A stretch of DNA of 64,000 bases from the NCBI GenBank assembly GCA_022478985.1, contig JAKSZP010009273.1, positions 62,001-126,000 of the forward strand. The letters run 5' to 3'. The DNA is from Massospora cicadina (lineage: Eukaryota; Entomophthoromycota; Entomophthoromycetes; Entomophthorales; Entomophthoraceae). This document shows, one piece after another, positions 10,188 to 19,913 of this stretch (within the stretch, counting starts at the first letter, position 1; the number at the start of each line of letters is the position of its first letter). Position numbers and translations under genes: made by a program. Under the pieces are notes generated by a model. It ran no database searches. It saw only the letters and a program-made list of their open reading frames with translations, and was not told where the DNA came from.

Positions 10188-10979
10188 TGTCAGACATTTG
10201 CCTTTGCTGCTTAGAAAACAAGAATGCTTTAGGTCAAGTTCCACTGAAAAAGGGAAATGTCAGCCATTTGTGATTTTCCAATGTTGCTAAGAGCTCATTT
10301 AATAACAATAAAGTCAAGGAAATTGGCCAAAAGTCCCTGGCAGATTCTCAGTGGAACCCCATTAATTGGGGTAACACTAGTTTGAAACCTCTACAGGCAC
10401 CAAATGTAAAATCCAATGGTCTGATTACTCTGATTGCACCATGGACCTTGGGGCAATCATTGGGCGGCACTCCCCAAACCCCAACAAAGTCCTCTAACGC
10501 ACCTACGTGGGGACCCCCTTTTTATAGGCTTGGTGGGGTTCCCCCAAGGTGCAAGAAATTTCTCAGGAGGTGATTGGCTTAAGTACATAAAAACGTTACC
10601 TCATGGGTACATGTTAGCCAATCAGAATTCCTCTTCATTTGCTCCACTTCCCCAAAGCAAGTTCCCAAGTTATGTATGATATTCCTTCATATTTCCTAAT
10701 TCTGACTAGGTTAAGCTATTCTGAACATATTCCCAAATTCCCCTTGACCCTCAAATTACTTTTTTTTAGTACTAGATGGTCCTGACCCTCAAATTACTTT
10801 AGATACTAAATAGTCAGATATCAAGGGTCATTGTTTTTCTCCTTATTGCGCCTACAATAAAATTGATAAGAACCCAATTTTTATTAGCGCTTTATTTTTA
10901 ATTTAATTTTATTAAAAAACATTTGTGGAAACCAGCTAGCATGAAGCACCAGCGAGCGAAAATCAGCTGGTTTTCCATA
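10188..10979 (+). repeat. Element B 3' LTR
   Basis: 792 bases, beginning TGTCAGACATTTGCC and ending TTTTCCATA, where the canonical CA has become TA. It contains a 38-base gain at 10763-10800 relative to the 5' LTR, which is a micro-insertion plus its target duplication. Confidence 0.92.
10745..10800 (-). mobile_element. Micro-insertion 1: 20-base payload with 18-base duplication
   Basis: TGACCCTCAAATTACTTT occurs at 10745-10762 and 10783-10800. Between the copies are 20 bases, T5 then AGTACTAGATGGTCC. The 5' LTR of the same element has a single uninterrupted copy of the target near 5265-5285. A poly(T) on the left means poly(A) on the minus strand, as expected for target-primed reverse transcription of a SINE or LINE 3' end. 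The same core recurs at 58147 and 63964. Confidence 0.85.
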
Positions 10980-13097
10980 CAGAGTAAAGGGCTGTAAGCT
11001 TAAGGTTGGGTACCTCCAAAGTTTAAACTACAGTACTAAAAAGAAAAATTGCCAATTGCTCAACTCATGTGCATAAAAACTATTCTAGTGATGGCCCTGA
11101 ATGGGGCTAAAAAGCTAAAGGCTATTTTATACTTTAATTACACATGCTGGGATCTTTATCCAGGATTACCCAAATGCTGAAATTTTGATGATGCCAAGTC
11201 CCAGAGAACACCTACCTCCTTTGAGTTATTAAGTTTCCAGGAGTATTTGACATGTCCAGTGATTCTGACCAGTACATTGCCCTAGTGATTTGACCCATAT
11301 TAAGGGTACACAGTCTCTTGGAAATGAAAATGTACTTGAGACTGCAAGAAAGCTAAATGCAGAGTTCAATTTTAAAGAGACTCTAACTCTTTTTAACAAA
11401 TTTAATAAGTGCAATAAATAAAGTAGAATTAGTGATCAAGAGGTTCTGAGTTATGGCTATCTTGGATATGGGATTGCCAAACAACGTTTTCTCATTCTGG
11501 TTATTAAGAAAATTAAGCTTGCTCCAATCCTCAAGCATTACCAAGAATATAGCTTTAAATAATAAAATAATATTGATGCAATGGTTCTTAATCTTCATTG
11601 ACAATTCATCCTGGGAAATTAGTATTTTTCTGCTTCTATAATTGCCTTGAGCAACAACCAATGTGACATAAGCATCAAGACGAATTTATTATTGAATGTG
11701 AAAGATTTAATAGTTTAAAAAGTTGTCTATCTCTTTATAATTGTGAAGTTCCTTTATGTACTGGAAAGTAAAGTTTTTTCAATAAGGATTACTCTTGTCT
11801 GGTTGGATACCCTGTTTGTTCTTTGCCTTTATGTTATTCTACTCTGGATAATATAAAAAAGTAGCCTAATTCATTAGACGCAGCAGATGTAATACCATTT
11901 TATGCTACTGAATAGGTAAAACTAAACCAAGAGAACAAAATGTGGATTTACCAATATAAACCTGAAGACACCTTTATACTTCTTATTACACATCACTAGT
12001 GTTGATGGAGTCAGCCAAGTTTTAATTAAGATTATTGCCGGGTGTCCTCAACCCAGCTTGTCAGTGGCCAATCAAATTGCTACTTGTAAACCTTAAAATT
12101 GCAAAATTGTAGTCAAGAAACACTAGCAGATTCGAAAGGGACAATTTATTATAATTGAACAAATTGAAAAAAACATTTTAACAGTACTCAGCTTTATTTA
12201 ATTTTTCCTAACGGCAGTTTATTTGCGCAATACCTCAAGTCCAAATATACAATAAATTAGATCATGAGGAACTTGATAAAGGTGCATCAACCTAATAAAA
12301 TTTTATCAAGATATTTTTGTACCTCAGATGTCAATTATAGTTATATGAAGTACTGGATACATAGCATTTATGTATAAGATTCACATCCCATATGATTGAA
12401 GCCATAAAGTAAGTTAAAGGTATAGGAGCAAAACATGAAAACTAACTATTAAATTTTTAAAGATGGCTTATCTGTGCCCTCCCTGAGTGTTGGGATTTGC
12501 CAAAATTCAAACCACCAACCTTTACAAATTCAAGTTTAGAGCCAAAAGCCGAGTTGATTATGCTAGAGGAGGTGAGTGAACTTGGTCCAATCAAGCCGTA
12601 TAAAAGTGATCACGCTTATCCCAATAAAGTAATATCAGAAGCTCCAATCTCTCAGAGATTGAAAATATCAGAATGAAGGCAAGCCTCAACAAAACCTATA
12701 ATATGAAATCTTTCTGATAATTAAGATCAAGTCTTTTTGTAAGTTAAATGACATTTTCATATATTCATTGGTTTTACTTTATTGATTCCATTAAAGTAGT
12801 TTTGAGAGAAGACCTGCCATTTTTGAAGTGTAATATGAAACTTTAAAATAGAGTCCATGATCCTCTACACTATTGCTCATAATAAACAAAGATTGTGGTC
12901 ACAGAATAATAATGAATTATAGGAAGCTGAAAATCCTTAAGAAGAAGGACAGCTATCCCATTCCATAAATTGATGATGCTCTGGTCTGACTTTCCAGAGC
13001 AAATTTCTTATCTGAAATAACCCTCACCAGTGGTTAATAGCGGATTTATCTATCACCAAAAGACTAAGAAAAGCGCGCCTTAAGATGTATCAGGATT
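10980..13097 (+). pseudogene. Element A protease to RT (part 2)
   Basis: Resumes after element B. A protease-like MAILDMGLPNNVFS segment at 11454-11495 aligns with LAILDTGSPVNVIS of element B, with the catalytic threonine changed to M. RT follows near 12905-13090: NYRKLKILKKKDSYPIP at about 12914-12965, IDDAL at 12970-12985 and an EKxAL block at about 13068. Between them (11650-12900) the protease-RT linker is decayed beyond frame recognition. Element C cuts the RT at 13097 just before the GLCN motif, which reappears at 16265. Confidence 0.7.
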
Positions 13098-14027
13098 TGT
13101 CCTTTACTGGTGAAGCCCCTTACTATGGGTTGCGTATCATTAATATTAAATTATTAATGAATGCTGAATTATGCTCCAATTAACTTGAGTCAACCTAATT
13201 TAAAGCATCAGGGGGATCCCGATATATTTAATGATATTTTGATCACTAGCAATTCATGACAAGAATGGGCAACTAATTTAACTTTACTGATAGGTATCAG
13301 TTTGACACCAGCAACTGAAGATAAGGATATTAGAAACAACTGGTTTAATTCAGGTTCTTGGAAGAATACCAGTTAATTCTGAGACTAGTTAATTTGTTCA
13401 TTTAGGATTAATGGCGACTAAGTGCCAATGATAATCTAATTATATTGCTGGCGTGATGCTGAGGTTCTCAATAGTAGAGTGAGCAATAATTAAACCGCCT
13501 AGGGTTAAGAAATACCAGCGACTAAAGGCTGAGGATATTTGATGTAGTTTACAATAATGAAATACTGGTCCAAGACTATTGGGATCAATCCTAATAGCAA
13601 TCTAGTTTTCAATTACCAGCTATTAATGCTGAAGATAATTGATTGTATATTTTATTATAACTAAGAATTATTATTATGTTATTGGAAACAAATGCAGAGA
13701 TTTTCACTAAGTTAGGCACTCAATTGCTATTGCCTAGTAAATTACATCATGCCTATCTTAATTCTCTATCAGCTCTTACTTTTATCCTTAGCACTTTTAA
13801 TAGTGTTAGTCTCTCTCATAATAGATTATCACTTATACTACTATACCTATTTTAATTACAATTAATATAATTAAACTTTCTCCAACGAGGGTCCAGGCTG
13901 TGAATTTAGGGGTAACTTTGGCCTCCTCTGTTAGGCAAAGATATGTACTAAGCCAACTGCGCCTGCCATATTGTTGGAATCCTGGGCTGGCACCATGCGA
14001 GCAACCCATATGACCATAATTCTGACA
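13098..14027 (+). repeat. Element C 5' LTR
   Basis: Begins TGTCCTTTACTGG and ends ATTCTGACA. It contains several dispersed imperfect copies of a motif like GCGACTAATGCCAAGGAT and of CTCATTAACTTGAGTTGAG, which also occur in the internal region. An AT-rich stretch near 13840-13870 precedes a GC-richer 3' block. Confidence 0.8.
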
Positions 14028-14050
14028 AGTGGTGCTCGCTAAAAGGGGCC
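14028..14050 (+). other. Element C primer binding site
   Basis: AGTGGTGCTCGCTAAAAGGG immediately after the LTR matches the primer site shared by the other elements with about three changes. Confidence 0.65.
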
Positions 14051-15270
14051 CAACTAAACCCCAAAGTTTCAAACTATACCTTGGATAATGGATCTCTCTT
14101 TCATTCGCTGGGTTGAGCTCCCAAGGTGCTTTACAAGATTTTGGGGCTACACCCTTCTTGGAACTACTGAACCCCCAGTTATAAGGTCAAGTTTTTAAAT
14201 TAACCTCTGAACCTAGAATGGAGGTTAAGTCCCAGCTTTTGCTATTGACCCTGACCTCCGCTTAATTACTGAACCCTTCAGCATGCACCAGCCACTTCAG
14301 GCCAACTGATACTTTCTCTTCCTCTGTCAAAACTTAAAGGGGGAGAAAAGGAACCTTCTTACATGATGGTTTGGTTAGGAGATGGCCTATTGCCAATTGG
14401 TCTTTTTGGTAACAAAAGTGCAAACTTCTTTCCCACGCTGAACTTTTGTCAGTTGAATCAGGCAACAAAGAATTTTAGATTTGAGTTCCCTTTTTTCTGA
14501 CATTGATGAGAAGTGGTAATTATCAACCTCTTTACCAAATTCTGTAATTATATTTTTTGCATGTGTTAATCCCTAAATAAGCAATTGAGTTAATCAGGAT
14601 GGCTTCCAATTAATAAACCTGGGTTCATGTTAAAATCATTTAATGTTAAAAATGGTGTGGTTTGATATAGGCTCTTCATTAAATTGAGTTGAGCCATTGC
14701 ATCAAAATTCTGATTTAGTTTCTCATTAATTTGAGTAAAGCTATCTCAAGTAATAATAATAATTTTTACTCCAAAAGATGTGCTCCTCATCAAATTGAGT
14801 TGAGATATTTAAATTTATCTGGCATTTCTAAATTTTGGGGCCAATCCCTGGTGCTTCACTAAATGCCATCAACCAATGCAAATGTCTATCTTTGACATAT
14901 GTACCAAAGGGTAAGTGGTAAAGTTTAAGTTGACCTACCTGAGCCTCTGAACCAGGTGTCAAGTGGTTAAGCTCAGTATGAACCAAAGGGAGATCTATTA
15001 TCAGGCGCTGAAAGTGTAAGACGCTGTAAGGATCCAAGAACACATCAAAATCTCCTATTAGAATCAGTCAGAAGTTTAACCCAGATGATCTGATTTTAGT
15101 TTATTTTTCTGGGACCAATCCCTGATGCTGGAACCCGATGCCAGTGATATTTCCATAAGCCAAGCATTCAAATGCTTTCTGCCGCCTATGTATTTGATGG
15201 CAACCACTGCTTATAACCCCTGTTATGGCTTTTGACCCCTAGCCAAGGCTTGAAGGGGTTCTTTCAGGAT
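14051..15270 (+). other. Element C internal region, non-coding
   Basis: No frame longer than about 70 codons and no gag or pol similarity. It holds three copies of a CTCATTAAATTGAGTTGAG-like motif near 14685, 14725 and 14790, which also occur in the LTRs, and two GGxCCAATCCCTGRTGCT blocks near 14838 and 15112. A purine tract (TTGAAGGGGTT) lies 10 bases before the 3' LTR at 15250-15260. Confidence 0.6.
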
Positions 15271-16214
15271 TCTCCCTTTGCTGGGTGAAACCCTTACTAG
15301 GGGTTGCACTTATTTTGTACTAGATTTATTAATAAATGCCAATTATGCTCCTCATTAACTTAGTTGAGCTAATTTAAAGGGTTGAGATAATCCCTAATAG
15401 ACTATATGATATTTCAATCATGGCAATTCATGCCAAGGATGATCAATTAGTTAAATTAATATATAGTATTAATTTGACACCAGCAACTGGAGCCAAGGAT
15501 GTTAAAAACAATTGTATTACTATTCCAAGTTCATGACAGATTATTAGTTTAATCTGAGACCCAATCATATGTTCATTAAGGATCACTAGTGACTAAATGC
15601 CAATGATGATCCAATTTTATTGCCAGCAGAATGCCAAGTTTTCTTATAGTAGAGCGAGCAATAATTATTCCGCTGCCTATGATTAAGATCTACCAGCGAC
15701 TAAAGGCTATGGGTGTTTGATATAGTTTACAATAAAAATTTGCTGGTCAAGACTATCAGGGATTGATACCATTAGCGATTCTAGAATTATGATTGCTGGC
15801 GACTAATGCCAAGGATTTTTAATTGTTAATTAAATTATTATAAATTACAAACTAATGTTATGTTTTAATAAAATTAATGCTGAGATTTTCAGTAAGTTTG
15901 GCATTTATTTGGTATCACTTGGTAAATTTCCTCTTGCCTATCCTGAATTCTCACTTGCCTCCCACTTTTAGCCTTAGCACTTTATATAGGGCGAGGCTCT
16001 CTCATAAAAAATTATCACTTATACTAATCTACCTAATTTTAATTATAATTATTGTAATTAATCCTTTCTCCAACAAAGGTCCAGTTTTGAACTTAGGGGG
16101 AACTTTAGCTCTCTCTCTCAGGCAGTGTGATGTATTTAACCTACTGCGCCTGCCATATTGTTTGAATTCTGGGCTTACACCAAGTGAGCAAACCATCTGA
16201 CTAGAATACTAACA
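15271..16214 (+). repeat. Element C 3' LTR
   Basis: Aligned to 13098-14027 throughout: GGGTTGC near 15302, the GACACCAGCAACTG block near 15477, the CCAGCGACTAAAGGCT block near 15693 and CTGCGCCTGCCATATTGTTTG near 16143. It begins TC instead of TG. Confidence 0.8.
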
Positions 16215-16226
16215 AGCTGAACAGAA

Positions 16227-17363
16227 GGATTAAATCAATCTACTCGCTCTTTTCAGAGACTATGCAATGTACTGGCCTCATTCCAAAAGCAAAGGAACAT
16301 ATCATATAAGACCTCAGACTGAGTTGCATAATTGTTATTTTTAAGTGACATAATGGTTTATAAAAACCTTTACTGATTATCTTGACCCTTCAAGTCAGTT
16401 TTCAACGTTATAAGAAAGCAACATAAAATTTAAGCCTTTAAAAGGTACCATATTTAACAAGAATTGGAATACTTAAGACATACCATATAGTAGGAAGTAA
16501 AAGAACTCTTAAACAATAAGGTCAAAGCAATTTACAAAATTATTGAACCAAAGATACCAAAAATAAATAGGTATTTTTTTGATATGATGAGTTATTACCA
16601 TCAATTAATCCCCATTTTTCTCAAATCACTAAACCCCTCATTTGCTTACTTGCAAAAATACCCCTTTAGTATGGGAAGTAGAATAAAGAATTACATTTGA
16701 CAATGAATGATTATTAACCCAAAAACCAATTTTAATGACATCCAGACTTTGGAAGGACGTTCATGCTTTTTTGCATATGACTTTAATCTAGAATTAGGGG
16801 CCCTTCTCTTGCAGTTGGATGATGAAGGTATCAACTAACTAATGTTTTATTACAGCAAGACGCTTTCAAAAGCTGAGAGAAATTACACTGCAACATAGAA
16901 GGAATGCTTAGCAGTTATAATCATGATGAAACACTTTCAGCCCTTAAATACGGTAAAAAATTTACAGTCACTACAGACCGCGCTCCTTAAAGTGGCTATA
17001 GAACATGAAAGATCCTACTGTAAGTCTAGACCGATGTTCTCTTAAACTACAGCACTATGACATGAATATCTTACATCAAGCAGGGATGCCACACATGGTT
17101 GTGGATGTACAGACCAGAGTTCCCCTACTTCTATATTTAATCAAAGCTGAACATTTACATGACATACTCTGATGCTGGACACTTGGGAGTATCAAGATGA
17201 ACCAGTCTAGAAGATGCTAAAATGGCACTTGCAAAACACTAGGTTCTTGACAGGCTATTATAAAAGGAAGTTCAACAAATTGATTTCCTTACTTATGACC
17301 TTAAGAATGGTACAATTTATAATGGAAGCCAATAAAACCTTAGGGCATTAGTTAGAAAACGTT
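16227..17363 (+). pseudogene. Element A RT, RNase H and start of integrase (part 3)
   Basis: RT resumes with TRSFQRLCN near 16247-16275 and continues to a YYHQLIP-like connection near 16591-16615. RNase H follows: LGALLLQLDDEG near 16795-16832, NYTAT...ECLAVIIMMKHF near 16882-16940 and VTTDRA near 16970. The integrase N-terminal region starts near 17240 (DFLTYDLKNGTIYN) and stops inside the zinc-binding part (LVRKR) at 17363, where element D is inserted. Stops are frequent. The matching half of the integrase begins at 48895. Confidence 0.75.
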
Positions 17364-18100
17364 TGTAAAAACCTTGGGATCTACAGGTGCACAAGTTCGC
17401 TTAACTGATGATTAAGTTGATATTATATAGACAGCTAGGTGTATAGAGATAATTAGCTCAGTCAAGTTACTAAACTTGCTTGACTTTAACCTCATTCTGG
17501 GAGCTCCTTACATATAAATAATTTTAACCACAATTGGAGTAAAATGACACTTAGAAGGTATACAACTTCAACCTGAAGTAAACTCAGTAACCTTTTATAA
17601 TACTAAGGTTATGTTTATTATCCAGATTAGGAATAATAAGGCGAGAGTAATATAAGACATGTGTATATTAGTGTGGCTATCACAATTATCTTGTCACAAC
17701 TAGATGATAAGAATAAGTATTGGTCCAAATTACAAAATAATCCCAGCTGATTTTCATATTATATTGAAAGGTAAAACGCCGCTTAATCAGTTCTTGAATC
17801 ATCTGCTACAACTGATTGATTCACCATAAATTAGTACCCATTTCACAAGCTAACTTACAAAATACCACATTGTTAGCAACAGTCCCAACTAAATTATAAT
17901 TGTAACTGGCATTGAAGTTGCATCCTTGTAAGTTTTGATTAGTCATTTAATATGGAATTATTACCAAACAACTAAATGTAAATAAACAATCATCTTAAAG
18001 CTTAAACTATAAGCTTAATTATAAGTGAACCAATTAATAAATACTAATTAAACTTACTCTATATCAATATTGATAATGTGGTTATACAAAAATTCTCACA
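17364..18100 (-). repeat. Element D 3' LTR
   Basis: Aligned with 48168-48894: a GCACAAGTTYGCTYAACTGATG block near the low end, GTGGCTATCACAATTATCTTG near 17671-17692, TTAAAGCTTAAACTATAAGC near 17994-18013 and AATTCTCACA at the end. Confidence 0.85.
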
Positions 18101-18116
18101 CATCCCCCAACTTGAC
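18101..18116 (-). other. Element D polypurine tract
   Basis: On the minus strand the bases before the 3' LTR read AGTTGGGGGATG, the expected purine primer. Confidence 0.7.
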
Positions 18117-19479
18117 TAGATTATACAGCTATGTCCCAGTCTTCTAACAACTCTCAATATGAAGGTTATGTGGCCAGTATGTATGAAATGAACACCAACA
18201 TCTTCTGCTGAATGTCTCATGCCGCCCAAAAGATATTTTTATATGGCACCACCAGATCCTAAGCCACAAGTCAAACTTACTGTTTAGTCCTTTCTCAGAA
18301 TCACCAGAAATGGTCTCCATCCCTATAAAAGAAACAGGGATGTGCTGCTCCAGTCAAATTGTGATTAATCTTCTTTCTTTCGCCTAATGATAAACTTAGA
18401 TCTTGATTCTCTGCTAGATTAAGCTCTACTATGTTTAACTCAGCAGCAATCACTGAGCCTACCAAAATTTATATTTCACAATTTGAATCAGTCATTACTT
18501 GCCTATCAGATTTACTGACAGAGCTTTTATTTCAGATTGGTCGAATTTTATGAAAGAAATAGCTTCTTTTTTATGAGCTGACAGTCAATAATTAAGAGAA
18601 TTTTTAAGATTCCCTATAAAGATCTTAAGGGTAAAGTATCCAAGGTCTTATATACTTTTATCAAATATTAATGATCTTAATCATGACCTTGATTGAGATA
18701 CTGCAATATACTCTCTTCATTTTTCCAGTCAAGTTATCCATACTTGGGCCACTATGGCCTGCATCTCCCAACTTCCATTGCTCTTTTCCTTTTCACTTCC
18801 AATAAGCTCATAGTCTTCGCCTCCAAGATGTAGTATGTTGTTTACATGACTATTTCACATCAGGAACTGCTCATCAATACCTCCGCTTAGCGTATATAAT
18901 ATGAGGAATTATATGACAACTTACCTCACATATCCCTTGCACAGAGCATCACATATGTCAAGCACATTTGGAGAAGCTCATCATAAAGCACTTCATACAC
19001 AGCTTATGGCGCTTGTTCCCTAAAAGGATTATATAGAGTTATTTGATGATTGCATTCTTCTTTGCTGTCAATTCCCCCTTGATCTGAGGTATCTCGCTTA
19101 GTTAGTTTAGACATTTCACTTTTTCTTCCTATTGTTGCGCTTTATTAAATTCCCACACATATTCAATGAACTTGTGTTTTGTTTTGGGCTAACTTTTTCA
19201 AGCCTCGTTCACAAATTAGCCTTAGAGACTTATACACTGGTATTGTTATACACTCTCCCACCTCCCAGAGGCGTCAAAGGTGGGCTTGTACCTCCTAAGG
19301 TGAGGATCCCAAATAAAAATATAAATAATAATAAATTCAAAAAAACTGGTTTTTTTTCTAATTAAGTAAAATTATAGATAGAAATATACAAATGTATTCT
19401 TTTTTTAAATATATATCTATTATTCCTTCTATTCTTTTTAATTCTACTTCTATTTAGTTATATTAGACTATTTCTATTT
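18117..19479 (-). other. Element D 3' region, nothing recognisable
   Basis: About 1.36 kb between the D polypurine tract and a SINE-like piece. I see no pol homology and no frame above 77 codons. An AT-rich low-complexity stretch lies at 19310-19480. It could be a long 3' untranslated region of D, or an unrecognised insertion. A CCTCCCAGAGG-type palindrome-like stretch is present near 19260-19275 but has no assigned role. Confidence 0.35.
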
Positions 19480-19790
19480 TCAAGGGATGCTATAGTAGTG
19501 TCAATGGCATCCTACTATAGCCCCTCACAACGCAGGTTTGAATCTGGTCATGGCTTAAATTAGTATTTCTGTACTAAGAGGATGGCAATATATGTGTAAA
19601 TTATACACCATGCCTCAGTCCTTGACAAGCGGATTTGTGAAGTTAGATAATGTAATTCCAGATTATCAGAACATGTGCAAGAAGGTTCTACCCCTCAGTA
19701 CTTGGGGTTGGTCCACTATTCCAATATCTCACTCCCAATCTCTAATTGGTTTGGCATATTTGTCCTGAGTTCAACCCCCCTCAAATAAAA
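19480..19790 (+). mobile_element. SINE-like element with tRNA-type A and B boxes
   Basis: A plus-strand A-box-like TAGTGTCAATGG (about 19496-19507) and a B box GGTTTGAATCTGG (about 19532-19544) are spaced as in a tRNA gene. About 240 bases follow, ending in an A/T-rich TCAAATAAAATTATTATTAT. Close to the right end a second B-box-like GGTTGAACTC lies on the minus strand (19767-19776). It sits between the D 3' region and the D integrase end. No clear target duplication was found, although similar AT-rich tracts at 19310-19345 and 19782-19812 are candidates. Confidence 0.5.
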
Positions 19791-19799
19791 TTATTATTA

Positions 19800-19913
19800 T
19801 ATAATTCAATTTCCCAAAAACTTAATATGTACCTGATTAGTTATAAAATAACATTAACATTTTTGATCACATAGGCATCTGTTGCCAATTTTTTAATAAT
19901 TTCAAACGGTCTA
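19800..19913 (-). pseudogene. Element D integrase C-terminal end
   Basis: On the minus strand RPFEIIKKLATDAYVIKN (19861-19913) matches the GPF module of integrase (element I has GPFEVIEKKGVDVYTIKD at 34636-34683). Element K has inserted just before it and separates it from the rest of the integrase at 26427. Confidence 0.8.

Larger units (their letters stand above)
4707..10979 (+). mobile_element. Element B: nearly complete Ty3/gypsy retrotransposon
   Basis: This 6.27 kb element has LTRs at 4707-5460 and 10188-10979, a primer site, gag, protease, RT, RNase H, integrase and a polypurine tract, all on the plus strand. It sits in the gag-protease region of A and is flanked by a five-base duplication CAGGG (4702-4706) / CAGAG (10980-10984). 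The 3' LTR is exactly 38 bases longer than the 5' LTR, which equals the micro-insertion it contains. It is the best preserved pol of the plus-strand elements but has in-frame stops in gag (5556, 5664) and several frameshifts, so it is not autonomous as it stands. The RT catalytic Y-L-D-D is intact. Confidence 0.92.
13098..16226 (+). mobile_element. Element C: non-coding LTR retrotransposon (LARD/TRIM-like)
   Basis: LTRs of about 930 and 944 bases (13098-14027 and 15271-16214) surround only 1.24 kb of internal DNA with no open frame, a primer site after the first LTR and a purine tract before the second. A five-base duplication GGATT lies at 13093-13097 and 16227-16231, inside the RT of element A. 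Twelve bases (16215-16226) between the aligned LTR end and the duplication are unexplained. With no gag or pol it must have used proteins of a relative; the shared primer site points to the lineage of B, G, H and I. Confidence 0.8.

Noticed and set aside
19490..19560. A functional tRNA gene
   Set aside because: Boxes are imperfect and the 3' half continues into a non-tRNA tail; better explained as a SINE head.
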